Of a DNA stretch of 64,000 nucleotides, positions 26,161-35,240 are shown in pieces. This DNA comes from Streptomyces rhizoryzae. GTDB lineage: Bacteria; Actinomycetota; Actinomycetes; Streptomycetales; Streptomycetaceae. Every line of letters begins with the position of its first letter. Positions within the stretch are counted from its first letter, which is position 1. The notes under the pieces are model-generated. The model had not been told where the DNA came from. It saw nothing but the letters and a program-made list of their open reading frames with translations, and ran no database searches. A program made the translations under genes and the position numbers. The stretch is from the NCBI RefSeq assembly GCF_023155275.1, contig NZ_JALMUV010000005.1:1-64000 (forward strand). The letters run 5' to 3'.

Positions 26161-27539
26161 CAGCGCCCGCGGGTGGCCGCGGCGATCTCCTCCGGCGTGC
26201 GGTCGGCGAAGTGCGCCTCCTCGACCCGGCGGACCGCCAGCACCGCACCGTGCAGCACCTCGCCCAGCGCCTCGCGCAGCGGCGCCGACTTCTCGAACCG
26301 GTCGGCGGCCTCGGTGAGCGTGGCCGGCAACCGGACGATGCCGCGCCGGGCCCGTTCGCGGACGCCCAGGGCGCCGGGGTCGCCGGTCTGCGGGGCCGGC
26401 AGCACGGCCGCGGTGTCGATGCCGTGCAGACCGGCCGCGATCACCGCGCCCACCGCGAGGTAGGGGTTGGCGGCGGCGTCGAAGGTCTTGACCTCGGCGT
26501 TGCCGCCGTCGGGGTCGTCGGGCGCGCCGATGACCAGCCGCAGCGCGGCCTCGCGGTTCTCCACGCCCCAGCACTGGTAGACCCCGGCCCAGTGCGAGGG
26601 CTGGAGCCGCAGGTAACTGGCGGGCGACGGGCAGCCGATGGCCAGCAGCGCGGGCAGCGTCTCCAGCACCCCGGCCAGGAACGCCACCGCGTCCGGCGCC
26701 AGCGCCCACTCCTCGCCCGCGGCCCGGTGCAGGCTCGTCCCCTCGCGGTGCAGGCTGAGGTGCAGGTGGCAGCCGTTGCCGACCTCGCCGGCGACGACGG
26801 ACGGGGCGAAGACGGCGCGCAGCCCGTGCCGCGCGGAGACCGCGCGGACCGTCTCCCGGACCAGGACCACCTCGTCCGCGGCGCGCACCGGGTCGGCGGG
26901 CGCGGTGCTGACCTCGAACTGGCCCGGGGCATACTCGGGGTGGAGCTGGAGGACGTCCACGCCCTGGACGGTGAGCGCCTCGGTGACGTCGCGGAGGTAG
27001 TCGGACAGCTCCACGACCCGCGCCATGCCGTACGCGGGCCCGGCGCACGGGTAGTCGAGCGCGTCGGGGCCGGCCGTCCCCTGGGGGGCGCGGGTGACCA
27101 CCCACTCCGTCTCGAAGCCCATCCGCAGCTCCAGCCCGGCGGCCGCGGCCCGCTCGGCCATCCGGCGGGCGAACAGCCGCTGGCAGGCCGGGTGCGGCCG
27201 GCCCAGCTGGTCGTAGCGGTCGACCGGGGCCCAGGCCCAGCCGGGCTGGGCGGCCAGGACGGTGAGCCGCTCCAGGTCGGGGAAGAGCCGCAGATCGCCG
27301 TCGGGGCCGCCGAGGTGGTCGGAGGCGGTGCAGGCGTCGTCGGAGGTGAAGACGTCGAAGACCGGCGACATCCCCACGCCCCGGGCGGCGACGTCCGGCA
27401 GCCGCCGCGCCGGAACGGTCTTCACCCGGGTGATGCCCGCGTTGTCCACCCAGGTCAGCGCGACGTTGCCGACGCCCTCCGCGTCCAGCCGCGCTGCCGA
27501 CTGGCGGGCGCTCTCGCGCTCTTCCGCCCGCGTTCCCAT
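26157..27539 (-). CDS. Glutamine-synthetase-like gamma-glutamyl ligase
   Basis: A 460-residue GS-fold enzyme. Beta-grasp N terminus: [20 protein letters not shown]. Catalytic domain: [10 protein letters not shown] (metal Glu), [12 protein letters not shown], the ammonia/ATP region [36 protein letters not shown] and [15 protein letters not shown]. Length is close to true glutamine synthetase, but the sequence belongs to the divergent group (GlnA3/GlnA4/PuuA-like) that gamma-glutamylates amines such as polyamines or ethanolamine rather than ammonia. Coupling to a FluG-type amidohydrolase and the downstream gabD and MFS genes support amine assimilation. The exact amine is not readable. ATG 27539. 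Confidence 0.85.
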   Translation of the reverse strand: MGTRAEERESARQSAARLDAEGVGNVALTWVDNAGITRVKTVPARRLPDVAARGVGMSPVFDVFTSDDACTASDHLGGPDGDLRLFPDLERLTVLAAQPGWAWAPVDRYDQLGRPHPACQRLFARRMAERAAAAGLELRMGFETEWVVTRAPQGTAGPDALDYPCAGPAYGMARVVELSDYLRDVTEALTVQGVDVLQLHPEYAPGQFEVSTAPADPVRAADEVVLVRETVRAVSARHGLRAVFAPSVVAGEVGNGCHLHLSLHREGTSLHRAAGEEWALAPDAVAFLAGVLETLPALLAIGCPSPASYLRLQPSHWAGVYQCWGVENREAALRLVIGAPDDPDGGNAEVKTFDAAANPYLAVGAVIAAGLHGIDTAAVLPAPQTGDPGALGVRERARRGIVRLPATLTEAADRFEKSAPLREALGEVLHGAVLAVRRVEEAHFADRTPEEIAAATRGRW

Positions 27540-27632
27540 AGAGCAGTCCTCACTTGGCCGTGCCGATCCCTCGGCGCCCGATCCCGCTGTGTGCCCTTCC
27601 GCCGCCGGCCCGGCCGGCCAGGGCCGTCCCGG

Positions 27633-29696
27633 TCAGGGACAGTTGAACTCGCACCATACGCACTTTCCGCCGCCGCGGGGTTCCACTCCCCAGACGTCCG
27701 CCAGCCGGTCGACGAGCAGCAGTCCGCGCCCCGACACCCCGGCCTCGCCCGGCTCCCGGCGGCGCGGCAGGCTGCTGGACGCGTCCTCGACCTCCAGCCG
27801 CAGCCGGCGTTCCACCCCGTGCGGCATACGGATGTTGACGATCGCCTCGCCGTCGGTGTGCAGCAGCGCGTTGGTGATCAGTTCGTCGGCGACCAGCTCG
27901 ATCTCCTCGGCGCGCTCCCGGGCGCCCCAGGCGCGGACCGCGGCGCGGATCATGTGGCGGGCGGCGGACAGCCCCTGCGGGTCGGCGGGCGCGATGTGCT
28001 GCCGGAAGCGGCCCACCGTGTCGTGCTGCGGCGGGCCGAGGCGGCGCAGCAGGAGCAGCGCCATGTCGTCCTCGCCGCGCCGGCCGTCCGCCGACTCGCA
28101 GAGCCGGTCGGCGAGTTGCTGGACGTCCTGCGGGCCCTCGCGGACCTCGCGGCTGAGCTGCCGCAGCCCGGCGTCCAGGTCGGCCCCCGGCTCCTCCACC
28201 AGCCCGTCGGTGCACAGCACCAGGGTGTCGCCCGGGGCGAGGTGGACGGTGGTGACGGGGTAGTCCAGCAGCCGGAACTCCGAGGAGATGCCCAGCGGCA
28301 GCCCGCCCGCCACCGGCAGCCGCCGGCAGATGCCCTCGGCGTGCCGCACCATCGGGTCCAGGTGCCCGGCCCGGACGAACCGCGCCGCACCGGTGCTCAG
28401 GTCGGCGTCCACGTACGTGCAGGTGGCGAACCGGTCGGTGTCGAGTTCGTTGAGGAACGCGGAGGCCCGCGCCACCACCGTCGCCGGCGCGTGCCCCTCG
28501 GCGGCGTAGGCCCGCAGCACGATCCGCAGCTGGCCCATCAGCGCGGCGGCCTGGGTGTCGTGGCCCTGGACGTCGCCGATGACCGCGGCGACCCGGCCGT
28601 CCGGCAGCGGGATCACGTCGTACCAGTCGCCGCCGATGTGCCGGCCCATCCGGGCGGAGCGGTAGCGGACCGCGATCTGCGCCTCGGGGACGCCGGGGAT
28701 CCGGCGCGGCAGCATCGCCTGCTGGAGCCCGGCGGCGATCTCGTGCTCCTGGTCGTAGAGCATCGCCCGGGCCAGGCTCTGCGCGATGCTGCTGCCCAAC
28801 GCGACCAGCACACTGCGCTCCTGGTCGCCGAACTCGCTCTCCCGCTCGAAGAACAGCCCGATCACGCCGATCGGGCGGCCCTGGGCGATCAGCGGCAGGT
28901 ATGCGGCGGAGCCGACGTTCAGCGGCTCGATGGCCGGCCACAGCCGCGGGAACCCGGTGCGGAACTCCTCCCGGCTGCGGACGAACCGCGGCCTGAGGGT
29001 CCGCACCACCTCGCTCATCGGAAACTCGTCGCCGACCTTGGTGTACTCCAGGTCCGGGACGAAGCTGCCCGCCCGCCCCTCGGAGACCAGCCGGATCCGC
29101 CCTGCCTCGACCAGGCCGAGGATGACGTTCTCCGCGCCCAGCCGGCTCAGCCCCTGCTCGTCGGCGAGGACACCGATCACCTCGCCGACCGTGCGGGCGT
29201 GCGCCAGGGCGGCGGTGGTGCGCTCGACGATCCCGGCGTGCCGGCGGCGCTCCTCGGTGACCGCGATCCGCTCGGCGGCCTGGGCGTATTCCTCGGAGGC
29301 GTCGCGGACCACGCCGATGATCCGGCGGGGGCGGCCGGTGGGGTCGCGGCGGATGCTGCCCTGGGCGTGCGTCCAGCGCAGCTCGCCGTCCCGCCGCCGG
29401 ATCCGGAAGTAGGCGCCGTAGGAGTGGCTGCCGTCCTTGAGCGCGCGGGCCACCAGGGCGTCGAGGCGGGCCGCCTCGTGGCCCGGCACCCGGCGGCCCA
29501 GGCTCGCCGGCCGGTCGTCGTACTCCCCCGGCCGCAGGTCGAAAACGTCCAGGGCGGGCGGATCGAGGTGCATCAGCCCGCTGTCGAGGTCCCAGTCGAA
29601 GCCGCCCATGCCGTTGAGCGCCAGCGTCAGGTCCGGGTGGGCGGGCCAGTCGTCCGGCACCGACACGGTGGGCCGCTTCGCTCCCCGGTCAGCCAT
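27633..29696 (-). CDS. PAS-GAF-SpoIIE phosphatase with HATPase domain (copy B)
   Basis: A 687-residue paralog of the protein at 17766-19913 with the same domain order: PAS-like ([41 protein letters not shown]), GAF, SpoIIE phosphatase ([40 protein letters not shown]) and HATPase_c_2 ([28 protein letters not shown]). It should switch an anti-sigma/anti-anti-sigma pair in response to a ligand sensed by PAS or GAF. Start ATG 29696 is chosen because the seven upstream codons to 29714 have no homology-like content. It is co-directional with, and 93 bases upstream of, the GS-like gene. Confidence 0.92.
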   Translation of the reverse strand: MADRGAKRPTVSVPDDWPAHPDLTLALNGMGGFDWDLDSGLMHLDPPALDVFDLRPGEYDDRPASLGRRVPGHEAARLDALVARALKDGSHSYGAYFRIRRRDGELRWTHAQGSIRRDPTGRPRRIIGVVRDASEEYAQAAERIAVTEERRRHAGIVERTTAALAHARTVGEVIGVLADEQGLSRLGAENVILGLVEAGRIRLVSEGRAGSFVPDLEYTKVGDEFPMSEVVRTLRPRFVRSREEFRTGFPRLWPAIEPLNVGSAAYLPLIAQGRPIGVIGLFFERESEFGDQERSVLVALGSSIAQSLARAMLYDQEHEIAAGLQQAMLPRRIPGVPEAQIAVRYRSARMGRHIGGDWYDVIPLPDGRVAAVIGDVQGHDTQAAALMGQLRIVLRAYAAEGHAPATVVARASAFLNELDTDRFATCTYVDADLSTGAARFVRAGHLDPMVRHAEGICRRLPVAGGLPLGISSEFRLLDYPVTTVHLAPGDTLVLCTDGLVEEPGADLDAGLRQLSREVREGPQDVQQLADRLCESADGRRGEDDMALLLLRRLGPPQHDTVGRFRQHIAPADPQGLSAARHMIRAAVRAWGARERAEEIELVADELITNALLHTDGEAIVNIRMPHGVERRLRLEVEDASSSLPRRREPGEAGVSGRGLLLVDRLADVWGVEPRGGGKCVWCEFNCP

Positions 29697-29847
29697 GCCG
29701 TCACTTTGCCACATTCACCCGTATTGCGGCCTGTCCAGCGCCCCCGCCCGACCCCCCGCCACCCCACCCGCCCCACTCCTGACTACAGTCTCAGCCCTCC
29801 CTCATCACCCTCTCCCCACCTCTCCTCCACCAGCACTTTCCACCCCG

Positions 29848-29875
29848 GAACATCACCCCACCCATTGCGATGTTC
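29848..29875. promoter_or_regulatory. Inverted GAACATC/GATGTTC half-sites before carnitine regulator gene
   Basis: GAACATC (29848-29854) and GATGTTC (29869-29875) are 7-bp inverted arms with a 14-base spacer, ending 26 bases before the ATG of the XRE-TetR regulator. The position suits autoregulation by that protein; this is a candidate only. Confidence 0.35.
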
Positions 29876-29901
29876 TCAACGCCCTGTTAGCGTCCCCGGC
29901 C

Positions 29902-31017
29902 ATGGACGAAGACCCCGGCGGCCGGATCGCGGACGACACCGGACACGTCACCGACCGCGTCCGGCAGGTCATCGCCCGGCTCGGCTGCAACCAGCGCGAA
30001 TTCGCCCGCCGGATCGTCATGGACCCCTCCAAACTCTCCCGCTCCCTGGGCGGCACCCGGCGCTTCACCCTCGCCGAGATCGTCCGGATCGCCGATCTCG
30101 GCGGCGTGGACACCGGCTGGCTGCTGGGCGCCCCGGAACGCCCGGCGCCGCCGCCCGGCCGCGGCCCCGCGCCCGTCCCCGACGGCGGCCGCCCGCTGCA
30201 GATCGTCCGGGAGACCGTCCGCCTGATCGCCGAGCACGGCTTCCACGCCGTACGGGTCACCGACATCGCCGCCGCCTGCGGCACCAGCCCGGCCGCCGTG
30301 CACTACCACTTCCCCGGCCGCGACGACCTCCTGGAGGCCGCCGTCCGCTGGTGCATGGACGAGGACACCGCACGCCGGGCGGCCGGCCTGGCCGCCGCCC
30401 CCGACGCCCGCGCCGAACTCCTCCACCTGATCGCACTCCAGACCCCGCGCACCGAACAGCAGCGCCGGCAGTGGCTGGTCTGGCTCGACCTGTGGGCCCA
30501 GGCCGCCCGGGACACCGCGGTGGGACGCCTGCACGAGCACTACTACCGCCAGTGGCGCACCACGGTCGCCGACGTCCTGCGCCGCGGCACCGCCCAGGGC
30601 GTCTTCCGCCCCGTCGACCCCGACGTCACCGCGCTCCGCCTCACCGCCCTCATCGACGGCCTCGCCACCCAGGTCCTGGCCACCGCTCCCGACAGCACCA
30701 CCCCGGACAGCATGCACACCGCCCTCCTGGCCTTCGTCCGCAACGAACTGGACGTGGGGCGGGGGGCGGCGGGGGAATCCGGGGCGGCGCAGGAGACGAG
30801 CGGGGTGGCGCAGGAGACGAGCGCGGTGGCGCAGGAGACGAGCGAGGCGGCGGGGGGTCTTGGGGTGGGCGGGGTGGCTGGGCCGAAGGCCGGGGCGGGC
30901 GGGGAGACCGAGGTGGGTCGGGAGGCCGGGCCGGGTCCGGAAGCCGGATCGAGTCCAGAGGCCGAGGCGGGGCCGGGGGCCGGGGCGGGGCCGGAGCAGG
31001 AGCAGGGGCCCGAGTGA
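29902..31017 (+). CDS. XRE-TetR fusion transcriptional regulator of the carnitine operon
   Basis: A 371-residue regulator with two DNA-binding domains. Residues about 18-76 are a Cro/CI-type HTH ([44 protein letters not shown]). Residues about 100-150 are a TetR HTH ([19 protein letters not shown], then [10 protein letters not shown]), followed by a TetR ligand-binding helical domain with the BetI-like [13 protein letters not shown] segment. The last about 90 residues are a Gly/Ala/Glu-rich tail with three AQETS repeats and [13 protein letters not shown] repeats, unlikely to fold. The gene precedes the three carnitine-degradation genes on the same strand and is presumably their local regulator. 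ATG 29902. Confidence 0.88.
   Translation: MDEDPGGRIADDTGHVTDRVRQVIARLGCNQREFARRIVMDPSKLSRSLGGTRRFTLAEIVRIADLGGVDTGWLLGAPERPAPPPGRGPAPVPDGGRPLQIVRETVRLIAEHGFHAVRVTDIAAACGTSPAAVHYHFPGRDDLLEAAVRWCMDEDTARRAAGLAAAPDARAELLHLIALQTPRTEQQRRQWLVWLDLWAQAARDTAVGRLHEHYYRQWRTTVADVLRRGTAQGVFRPVDPDVTALRLTALIDGLATQVLATAPDSTTPDSMHTALLAFVRNELDVGRGAAGESGAAQETSGVAQETSAVAQETSEAAGGLGVGGVAGPKAGAGGETEVGREAGPGPEAGSSPEAEAGPGAGAGPEQEQGPE
30787..30849 (+). repeat. 21-bp in-frame tandem repeat in the regulator tail
   Basis: Three copies of a unit around GCGCAGGAGACGAGCG at a 21-base period encode [21 protein letters not shown]. It lies in the disordered C-terminal tail. Confidence 0.8.
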
Positions 31018-31292
31018 GGGGTTTCCAGGGGGTGCCGGTCGCCGGTGGCCGCGCCTCATCTCCGCGGCCCCTCGCACCTCAGCCCCTCGGACCTCAGCCA
31101 GTCGCTCTTGCAGCAACCGCACCGCACGCGGACCGGCCCGACCGACCGACTGAACGGCCGACCCACCGACCCACCCCCCCACCGACCGCCACCGGGTGCG
31201 ACGGGCCCACCCCCGCCCAGCCCACCGCCGCCAGCCCGCCGCCTGCCCCGCCCCGACCGCTCCGCCAGCCCCTCCCGAACCGAAAGGACCCC

Positions 31293-32189
31293 ATGACCAC
31301 CCCCACCGACGAGGTCATCATCACCTGCGCCCTCACCGGCGCCGGCGACACCGTCCGCCGCTCCCCGCACGTCCCGGTCACGCCCGAGCAGATCGCCCGC
31401 TCCGCCGTCGAGGCGGCCGCCGCGGGCGCCGCGGTGGTGCACATCCACGTCCGCGACCCCGAGACCGGCGCCCCGTCCCGCGACCCCCGCCTCTACGCCG
31501 AGGTCGTCGACCGCATCAAGCAGACCGGCACCGACGTCGTCATCAACCTCACCGCCGGCATGGGCGGCGACCTGGTCATCGACCCGGAGCGGCCGCTCAC
31601 CCACCTCCCCGGAACGGACCTGGTCAGCGGCCTGGAACGGCTTCCGCACGTCGAGGACCTGCTGCCCGACATCTGCACCCTGGACTGCGGCTCCCTCAAC
31701 TTCGGCGACGGCTCCACGCTCTACGTCTCCACCCCCGACATGCTGCGCGCGGGCGCCCGGCGGATCCAGGAGCTGGGCGTCCGGCCGGAGTTGGAGATCT
31801 TCGACACCGGGCAGCTGTGGTTCGCCAAGCAGCTGCTCGCCGAGGGGTTGCTGGACGACCCCACCGCCTTCCAGCTGTGCATGGGCATACCGTGGGGCGC
31901 CCCGGCCGACCCCGGAGTGCTCCAGTCGATGGTGAACATGCTCCCCGAGGGCGCGGAGTGGGCCAGTTTCGCGCTCGGCCGGATGCAGATGCCCTGGGTC
32001 GCCCAGTCGATCCTGCTGGGCGGCAACGTCCGGGTCGGCCTGGAGGACAACCTCTACCTCAGCCGCGGCGTCAAGGCCACCAACGCCCAACTCGTCGAAC
32101 GCGCCGTGCAGATCACCGAACTCCTCGGCGCCACCGTCGCCACCCCCGACCAGGCCCGCACCCGCCTGGGCCTGAAGCCCCGCACCTGA
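31293..32189 (+). CDS. cdhC: BKACE-family dehydrocarnitine cleavage enzyme
   Basis: A 298-residue beta-keto-acid cleavage enzyme (PF05853). Family markers: [30 protein letters not shown] with the metal His and substrate-binding residues, [48 protein letters not shown] and [22 protein letters not shown] enzymes condense a beta-keto acid with acetyl-CoA and split it into acetoacetate and an acyl-CoA. Directly followed by an L-carnitine dehydrogenase and a thioesterase, this member most likely cleaves 3-dehydrocarnitine to acetoacetate and betainyl-CoA. The gene order matches Pseudomonas cdhC-cdhA-cdhB (family knowledge). ATG 31293 follows CGAAAGGACCCC. Confidence 0.88.
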   Translation: MTTPTDEVIITCALTGAGDTVRRSPHVPVTPEQIARSAVEAAAAGAAVVHIHVRDPETGAPSRDPRLYAEVVDRIKQTGTDVVINLTAGMGGDLVIDPERPLTHLPGTDLVSGLERLPHVEDLLPDICTLDCGSLNFGDGSTLYVSTPDMLRAGARRIQELGVRPELEIFDTGQLWFAKQLLAEGLLDDPTAFQLCMGIPWGAPADPGVLQSMVNMLPEGAEWASFALGRMQMPWVAQSILLGGNVRVGLEDNLYLSRGVKATNAQLVERAVQITELLGATVATPDQARTRLGLKPRT

Positions 32190-32443
32190 CCTCGGACGCC
32201 AACTGACCGGGCGACCACGCCGGGGGCGGAGCGGCGTACCCGGGTCGGCGGCGCCCGGGCCGGGGCGCCAGCCCCGCCACCCCACACCGGCACCACCCCT
32301 CACGCCGGTGCCGGCACCAGCCGCACCCCGGCAGCCCCCGCACCCGCACCCGCACCCGCACCCGCACCCGCACCCGCACCACTTCACACCGGTACCGGCA
32401 CCAGCCCCACCCCCACCCACCCGCACCCCACGGAGGCACACCC
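32190..32443. other. cdhC-cdhA intergenic spacer with duplicated flanks
   Basis: A 254-base spacer inside an otherwise tight operon. An imperfect copy of CCGGTGCCGGCACCAGCC occurs on each side (about 32305-32322 and 32390-32407) of a (CACCCG) hexanucleotide run. No gene is present. It may hold a second promoter for cdhA-cdhB. Confidence 0.5.
32341..32380 (+). repeat. (CACCCG) hexanucleotide microsatellite, 6.7 copies
   Basis: Six perfect CACCCG units plus a partial seventh, 32341-32380, in the cdhC-cdhA spacer, 64 bases before the cdhA ATG. Slippage would change the spacing of any promoter here. Confidence 0.95.
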
Positions 32444-33433
32444 ATGCCCTACACCCCCGCCACCTCCCCGGAAGCCGCCCGCCGCGTGGCCTGTATAGGC
32501 GCCGGCGTCATAGGCGGCGGCTGGGTCGCCCACTTCCTCGCCCGCGGTTACGACGTCACCGCCTGGGACCCCGCCGACGACGCCGAGGCGAAACTCCGCC
32601 GCCTGGTCGCCGCCGCCTGGCCCGCCCTGGAGCAGCTGGGCCTCGCCGACGGCGCCTCCCCGGACCGGCTGACGGTCGCCCCGACCCTCGCCGAAGCCGT
32701 CGCCGACGCCGACTTCGTCCAGGAAAGCGCCCCGGAGAAGCTGGAGTTGAAGCGCTCCCTCCTCGCCGAACTGGACGCCGCCACTTCGCCCGGTGCGGTC
32801 ATCGCCTCCTCCACCTCCGGCTACCCGATGACCGATATGCAGACCACGGCCGCCGACCCGTCCCGCCTCGTCGTCGGCCACCCGTTCAACCCGCCGTACC
32901 TCATCCCGCTCGTCGAGGTCGTCGGCGGTACGCACACCGACCCCGCGGCCGTGGCCTGGGCGTCCCGCTTCTACGACCTGGCCGGTAAGTCCGTGATCAC
33001 CATGGACCGCGAGCTCCCGGGCTTCATCGCCAACCGCCTCCAGGAGGCCCTGTGGCGGGAGGCCCTGCACATGGTCGCGAACGGCGAGGCGACCGTGGCG
33101 GACATCGACGCCTCGATCACCGAAGGCCCGGGCCTGCGCTGGGCGTTCATGGGCCCCTGCCTGACCTTCGCGCTGGCCGGCGGCGAGGGCGGGATGGCCC
33201 ATATGCTCGACCACTTCGGCCCGTCCCTGAAGTCCCCCTGGACCCGCCTGGAGGCCCCGGAACTGGACCGCGCCCTCCGCGACGCCATGGTCGACGGCTG
33301 CGCTGCCGCCGCCGGGAACCGCACCTACGCCGACCTGGTGGCCGAACGCGACCAGGGCGTCATCAACGTCCTCCGCGCCACCGGCCGCCTCCCCCAATCC
33401 CCCGCCAGCGCTTCCGGGGAGCAGGCCCGATGA
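32444..33433 (+). CDS. cdhA: L-carnitine dehydrogenase
   Basis: A 329-residue NAD-dependent enzyme of the 3-hydroxyacyl-CoA dehydrogenase superfamily, oxidising carnitine to 3-dehydrocarnitine. Rossmann motif [19 protein letters not shown] (residues about 17-35), [13 protein letters not shown] and the catalytic-His motif [20 protein letters not shown] (near 145-165), then [20 protein letters not shown] opening the C-terminal domain. Sequence features such as [12 protein letters not shown] and the substrate-independent-of-CoA context fit carnitine dehydrogenases. It is the middle gene of the operon, with stop overlapping the thioesterase start (ATGA at 33430). Confidence 0.9.
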   Translation: MPYTPATSPEAARRVACIGAGVIGGGWVAHFLARGYDVTAWDPADDAEAKLRRLVAAAWPALEQLGLADGASPDRLTVAPTLAEAVADADFVQESAPEKLELKRSLLAELDAATSPGAVIASSTSGYPMTDMQTTAADPSRLVVGHPFNPPYLIPLVEVVGGTHTDPAAVAWASRFYDLAGKSVITMDRELPGFIANRLQEALWREALHMVANGEATVADIDASITEGPGLRWAFMGPCLTFALAGGEGGMAHMLDHFGPSLKSPWTRLEAPELDRALRDAMVDGCAAAAGNRTYADLVAERDQGVINVLRATGRLPQSPASASGEQAR

Positions 33434-34038
33434 ACCCGATGGACGCGATGAACCCGATGGACGCGATGGACGCGATCAACTCGGTGAACGCGGCGAACTC
33501 GGTGACCCCGGGGGCCCCGGGAGCCTCGGGGGCCTCGGCGACCCCGGGAGCCTCGACGCCCGGGAGGGGCCCCCTCCCCCTCTTCCACCAGGTCGTCAAG
33601 GACGACTGGATCGACTACAACGGCCACCTCAGCGAGGCGTACTACGTCCTGGTCTTCGGCTTCGCGACCGACGCCCTGATGGACGCGTGCGGCCTCGGCG
33701 CCGCCTACCGGTCAGACACCGGCTGCTCGCTCTACACCGTCGAAGCCCACGTCCGCTACCTCGACGAGGTCCCGCGCGGCAGCCGACTGGCCGTCCACAC
33801 CACGGTGCTGGGCACCGCCGCCAAGAAACTCCGCCTCCTCCACGAGATGTACGTCTGCGACGCCGCCGGAGCTCCCACCGGCAACCCGGTGGCCACCGAA
33901 GAGCTGTTCACCCTCCATGTCGACCAGCACCAGGGCCACGCCGTCGCGTTCCCCGACGCCACCCGCGACCGGCTCGCCGCTCTGACCGCCCCGGCCCCCG
34001 CCTGGGCCGGCCAGGGCATCCGCCCCGTCGGCACCTGA
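33430..34038 (+). CDS. cdhB: Hot-dog thioesterase, probable betainyl-CoA thioesterase
   Basis: A 202-residue protein. Residues about 50-200 are a 4HBT hot-dog domain: [19 protein letters not shown] with the catalytic DxNxH pattern, [17 protein letters not shown] and [15 protein letters not shown]. In the Pseudomonas and Sinorhizobium pathways the equivalent enzyme hydrolyses betainyl-CoA to glycine betaine, completing carnitine degradation. The first about 48 residues are odd: repeated [20 protein letters not shown] then Ala/Gly/Ser/Pro, with no family match. A start nearer [10 protein letters not shown] cannot be excluded, but ATG 33430 overlaps the cdhA stop as expected for coupling. Confidence 0.85.
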   Translation: MNPMDAMNPMDAMDAINSVNAANSVTPGAPGASGASATPGASTPGRGPLPLFHQVVKDDWIDYNGHLSEAYYVLVFGFATDALMDACGLGAAYRSDTGCSLYTVEAHVRYLDEVPRGSRLAVHTTVLGTAAKKLRLLHEMYVCDAAGAPTGNPVATEELFTLHVDQHQGHAVAFPDATRDRLAALTAPAPAWAGQGIRPVGT

Positions 34039-34210
34039 CCCGGAATTCAGATGCCACCCGCCCCGCGTTGTGGTCGCATCACCCCCTATGCCCCCTCAAC
34101 ACCCCCTTCCCTCCGACGCACCGCCGCCTTCCGCAACACCCGCTCCCTCCCACCCATCCGACCCACCCCGTCCACCCGCTCCCCTTCACCCCTCCGAACC
34201 CGCCGTACCC

Positions 34211-34259
34211 CCCGATCCCTCCGATCTCCCCGATCCCTCCGATCTCCCCGATCCCTCCG
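34211..34259 (+). repeat. 18-bp tandem repeat, about 2.7 copies
   Basis: CCCGATCCCTCCGATCTC is repeated without interruption. The repeat lies in pyrimidine-rich DNA between cdhB and the GNAT remnant and continues the C/T-rich strand bias of the carnitine region. Confidence 0.85.
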
Positions 34260-34273
34260 TCCCGCCGCAGGCC

Positions 34274-34523
34274 CTGCTGGCGAGGATGGAGCGCAATTTC
34301 GCCGAACACGCCTGGCGTCGCCGGCCTCTACAACATCTGCACCCCGGCCGAACACCGCCGCCGCGGCTACGGCAGCGCCCTCACCCTGACCGCCCTGCAC
34401 GCCGCCCGCGCCCAGGGCTGCGCCGTCGCCGTCCTCCAGGCATCCGCCCAGGGCGAACCCCTCTACCGGCGGCTGGGCTTCCGCTCCTGCGGCCACTTCA
34501 CCGAACATACGATCACCTCCTGA
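34274..34523 (+). pseudogene. GNAT N-acetyltransferase remnant
   Basis: The frame ending at 34523 encodes a clear C-terminal half of a GNAT domain: [20 protein letters not shown] (acetyl-CoA-binding motif A, with RRRGYG), [20 protein letters not shown], then [15 protein letters not shown]. Its N-terminal half is absent. Immediately upstream, in a different frame, [16 protein letters not shown] looks like the opening helix of the same kind of protein. The remnant has therefore lost most of its middle and shifted frame. No start codon or ribosome-binding site fits. Repetitive DNA lies directly upstream, a likely agent of the deletion. Confidence 0.55.
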
Positions 34524-34653
34524 CAGCACGGTCACGCACCGGCCCCCACACGGCCCCGAGGACACCGACCACTCCCCTGGCTCTGCGGGTGGCGCACGGG
34601 GCGGAGTGGGTGGCCGGGGTGCGGAAGGGAGCGGTGTCGCGCTGGTCGTTGTC

Positions 34654-35097
34654 ATGACTGACACTGTGCCGATCGCGGGACGTGTCGGCGTCAGGGATCT
34701 CCCTGACGCTTTCCCGGATGCGACCCTGAGGTGGTACCGGTCCGACGCGCGAACGGAGATCAGGGTGATGTCCCCACAAGGCCACCGTATCGACATCGAA
34801 GAAGGCTCCGACCATGTCCGGGTGGTGGTGAACGGGCAGCTGCTCGCCGAGAGCCGCCGGCCGCTGCTGCTCGCCGAGACCGGCTATCCGGTGCGGTACT
34901 ACCTGCCGCCGGAGGATGTGCGGACGGAACTGCTGACGCCCTCCGCGACCCACACGGTGTGCCCGTTCAAGGGGACCGCCTCCTACTGGTCGCTCGACGG
35001 CGGCCCTGAGGACGTCGCCTGGGCCTACCCCGAACCGCATGCCGAGGTCGCGGCGATCAAGGACCATTTCTGTTTCTACGACACGGAGTTGGCGTAA
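34654..35097 (+). CDS. DUF427-domain protein
   Basis: A 147-residue cytoplasmic protein. The DUF427 signature is present: a strand with VVVNGQLLAESRRPLLLAET, YYLPPEDVRTELL, and the hallmark HTVCPFKGTASYWSL followed by DVAWAYPEPHAEV and a closing YDTELA. The family is a small beta-barrel of unknown biochemical role, sometimes paired or fused in oxidoreductase loci. ATG 34654 is chosen because the family begins near VRDLPDAFPDATLRWY; no ribosome-binding site is evident. It stands alone after the GNAT remnant. Confidence 0.8.
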   Translation: MTDTVPIAGRVGVRDLPDAFPDATLRWYRSDARTEIRVMSPQGHRIDIEEGSDHVRVVVNGQLLAESRRPLLLAETGYPVRYYLPPEDVRTELLTPSATHTVCPFKGTASYWSLDGGPEDVAWAYPEPHAEVAAIKDHFCFYDTELA

Positions 35098-35240
35098 CAC
35101 GCGCGGCAGAAGGCGGAGAGCCGAAGCCACCGGGACGAAGGCACCAGGGCCGAAGCCGGGCCGCTGACGGCCCGCCCCGGCCACCCCGCGCGCCCGCCTC
35201 CGCCTCGCCGGCCGCCCCTCCCCCGGCGCACAATCGAAGG

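Noticed and set aside
26211..32189. Almost 2000-codon open frame on the + strand running antisense to the GS-like and phosphatase genes
   Set aside because: It is a by-product of high third-position GC. Only its last 298 codons (cdhC) have protein-like sequence, a ribosome-binding site and a family match.
32341..32380. CRISPR array at the CACCCG run, or at the repeats near 34211
   Set aside because: Repeats are directly adjacent with no spacers and no cas genes are present; these are simple tandem repeats.
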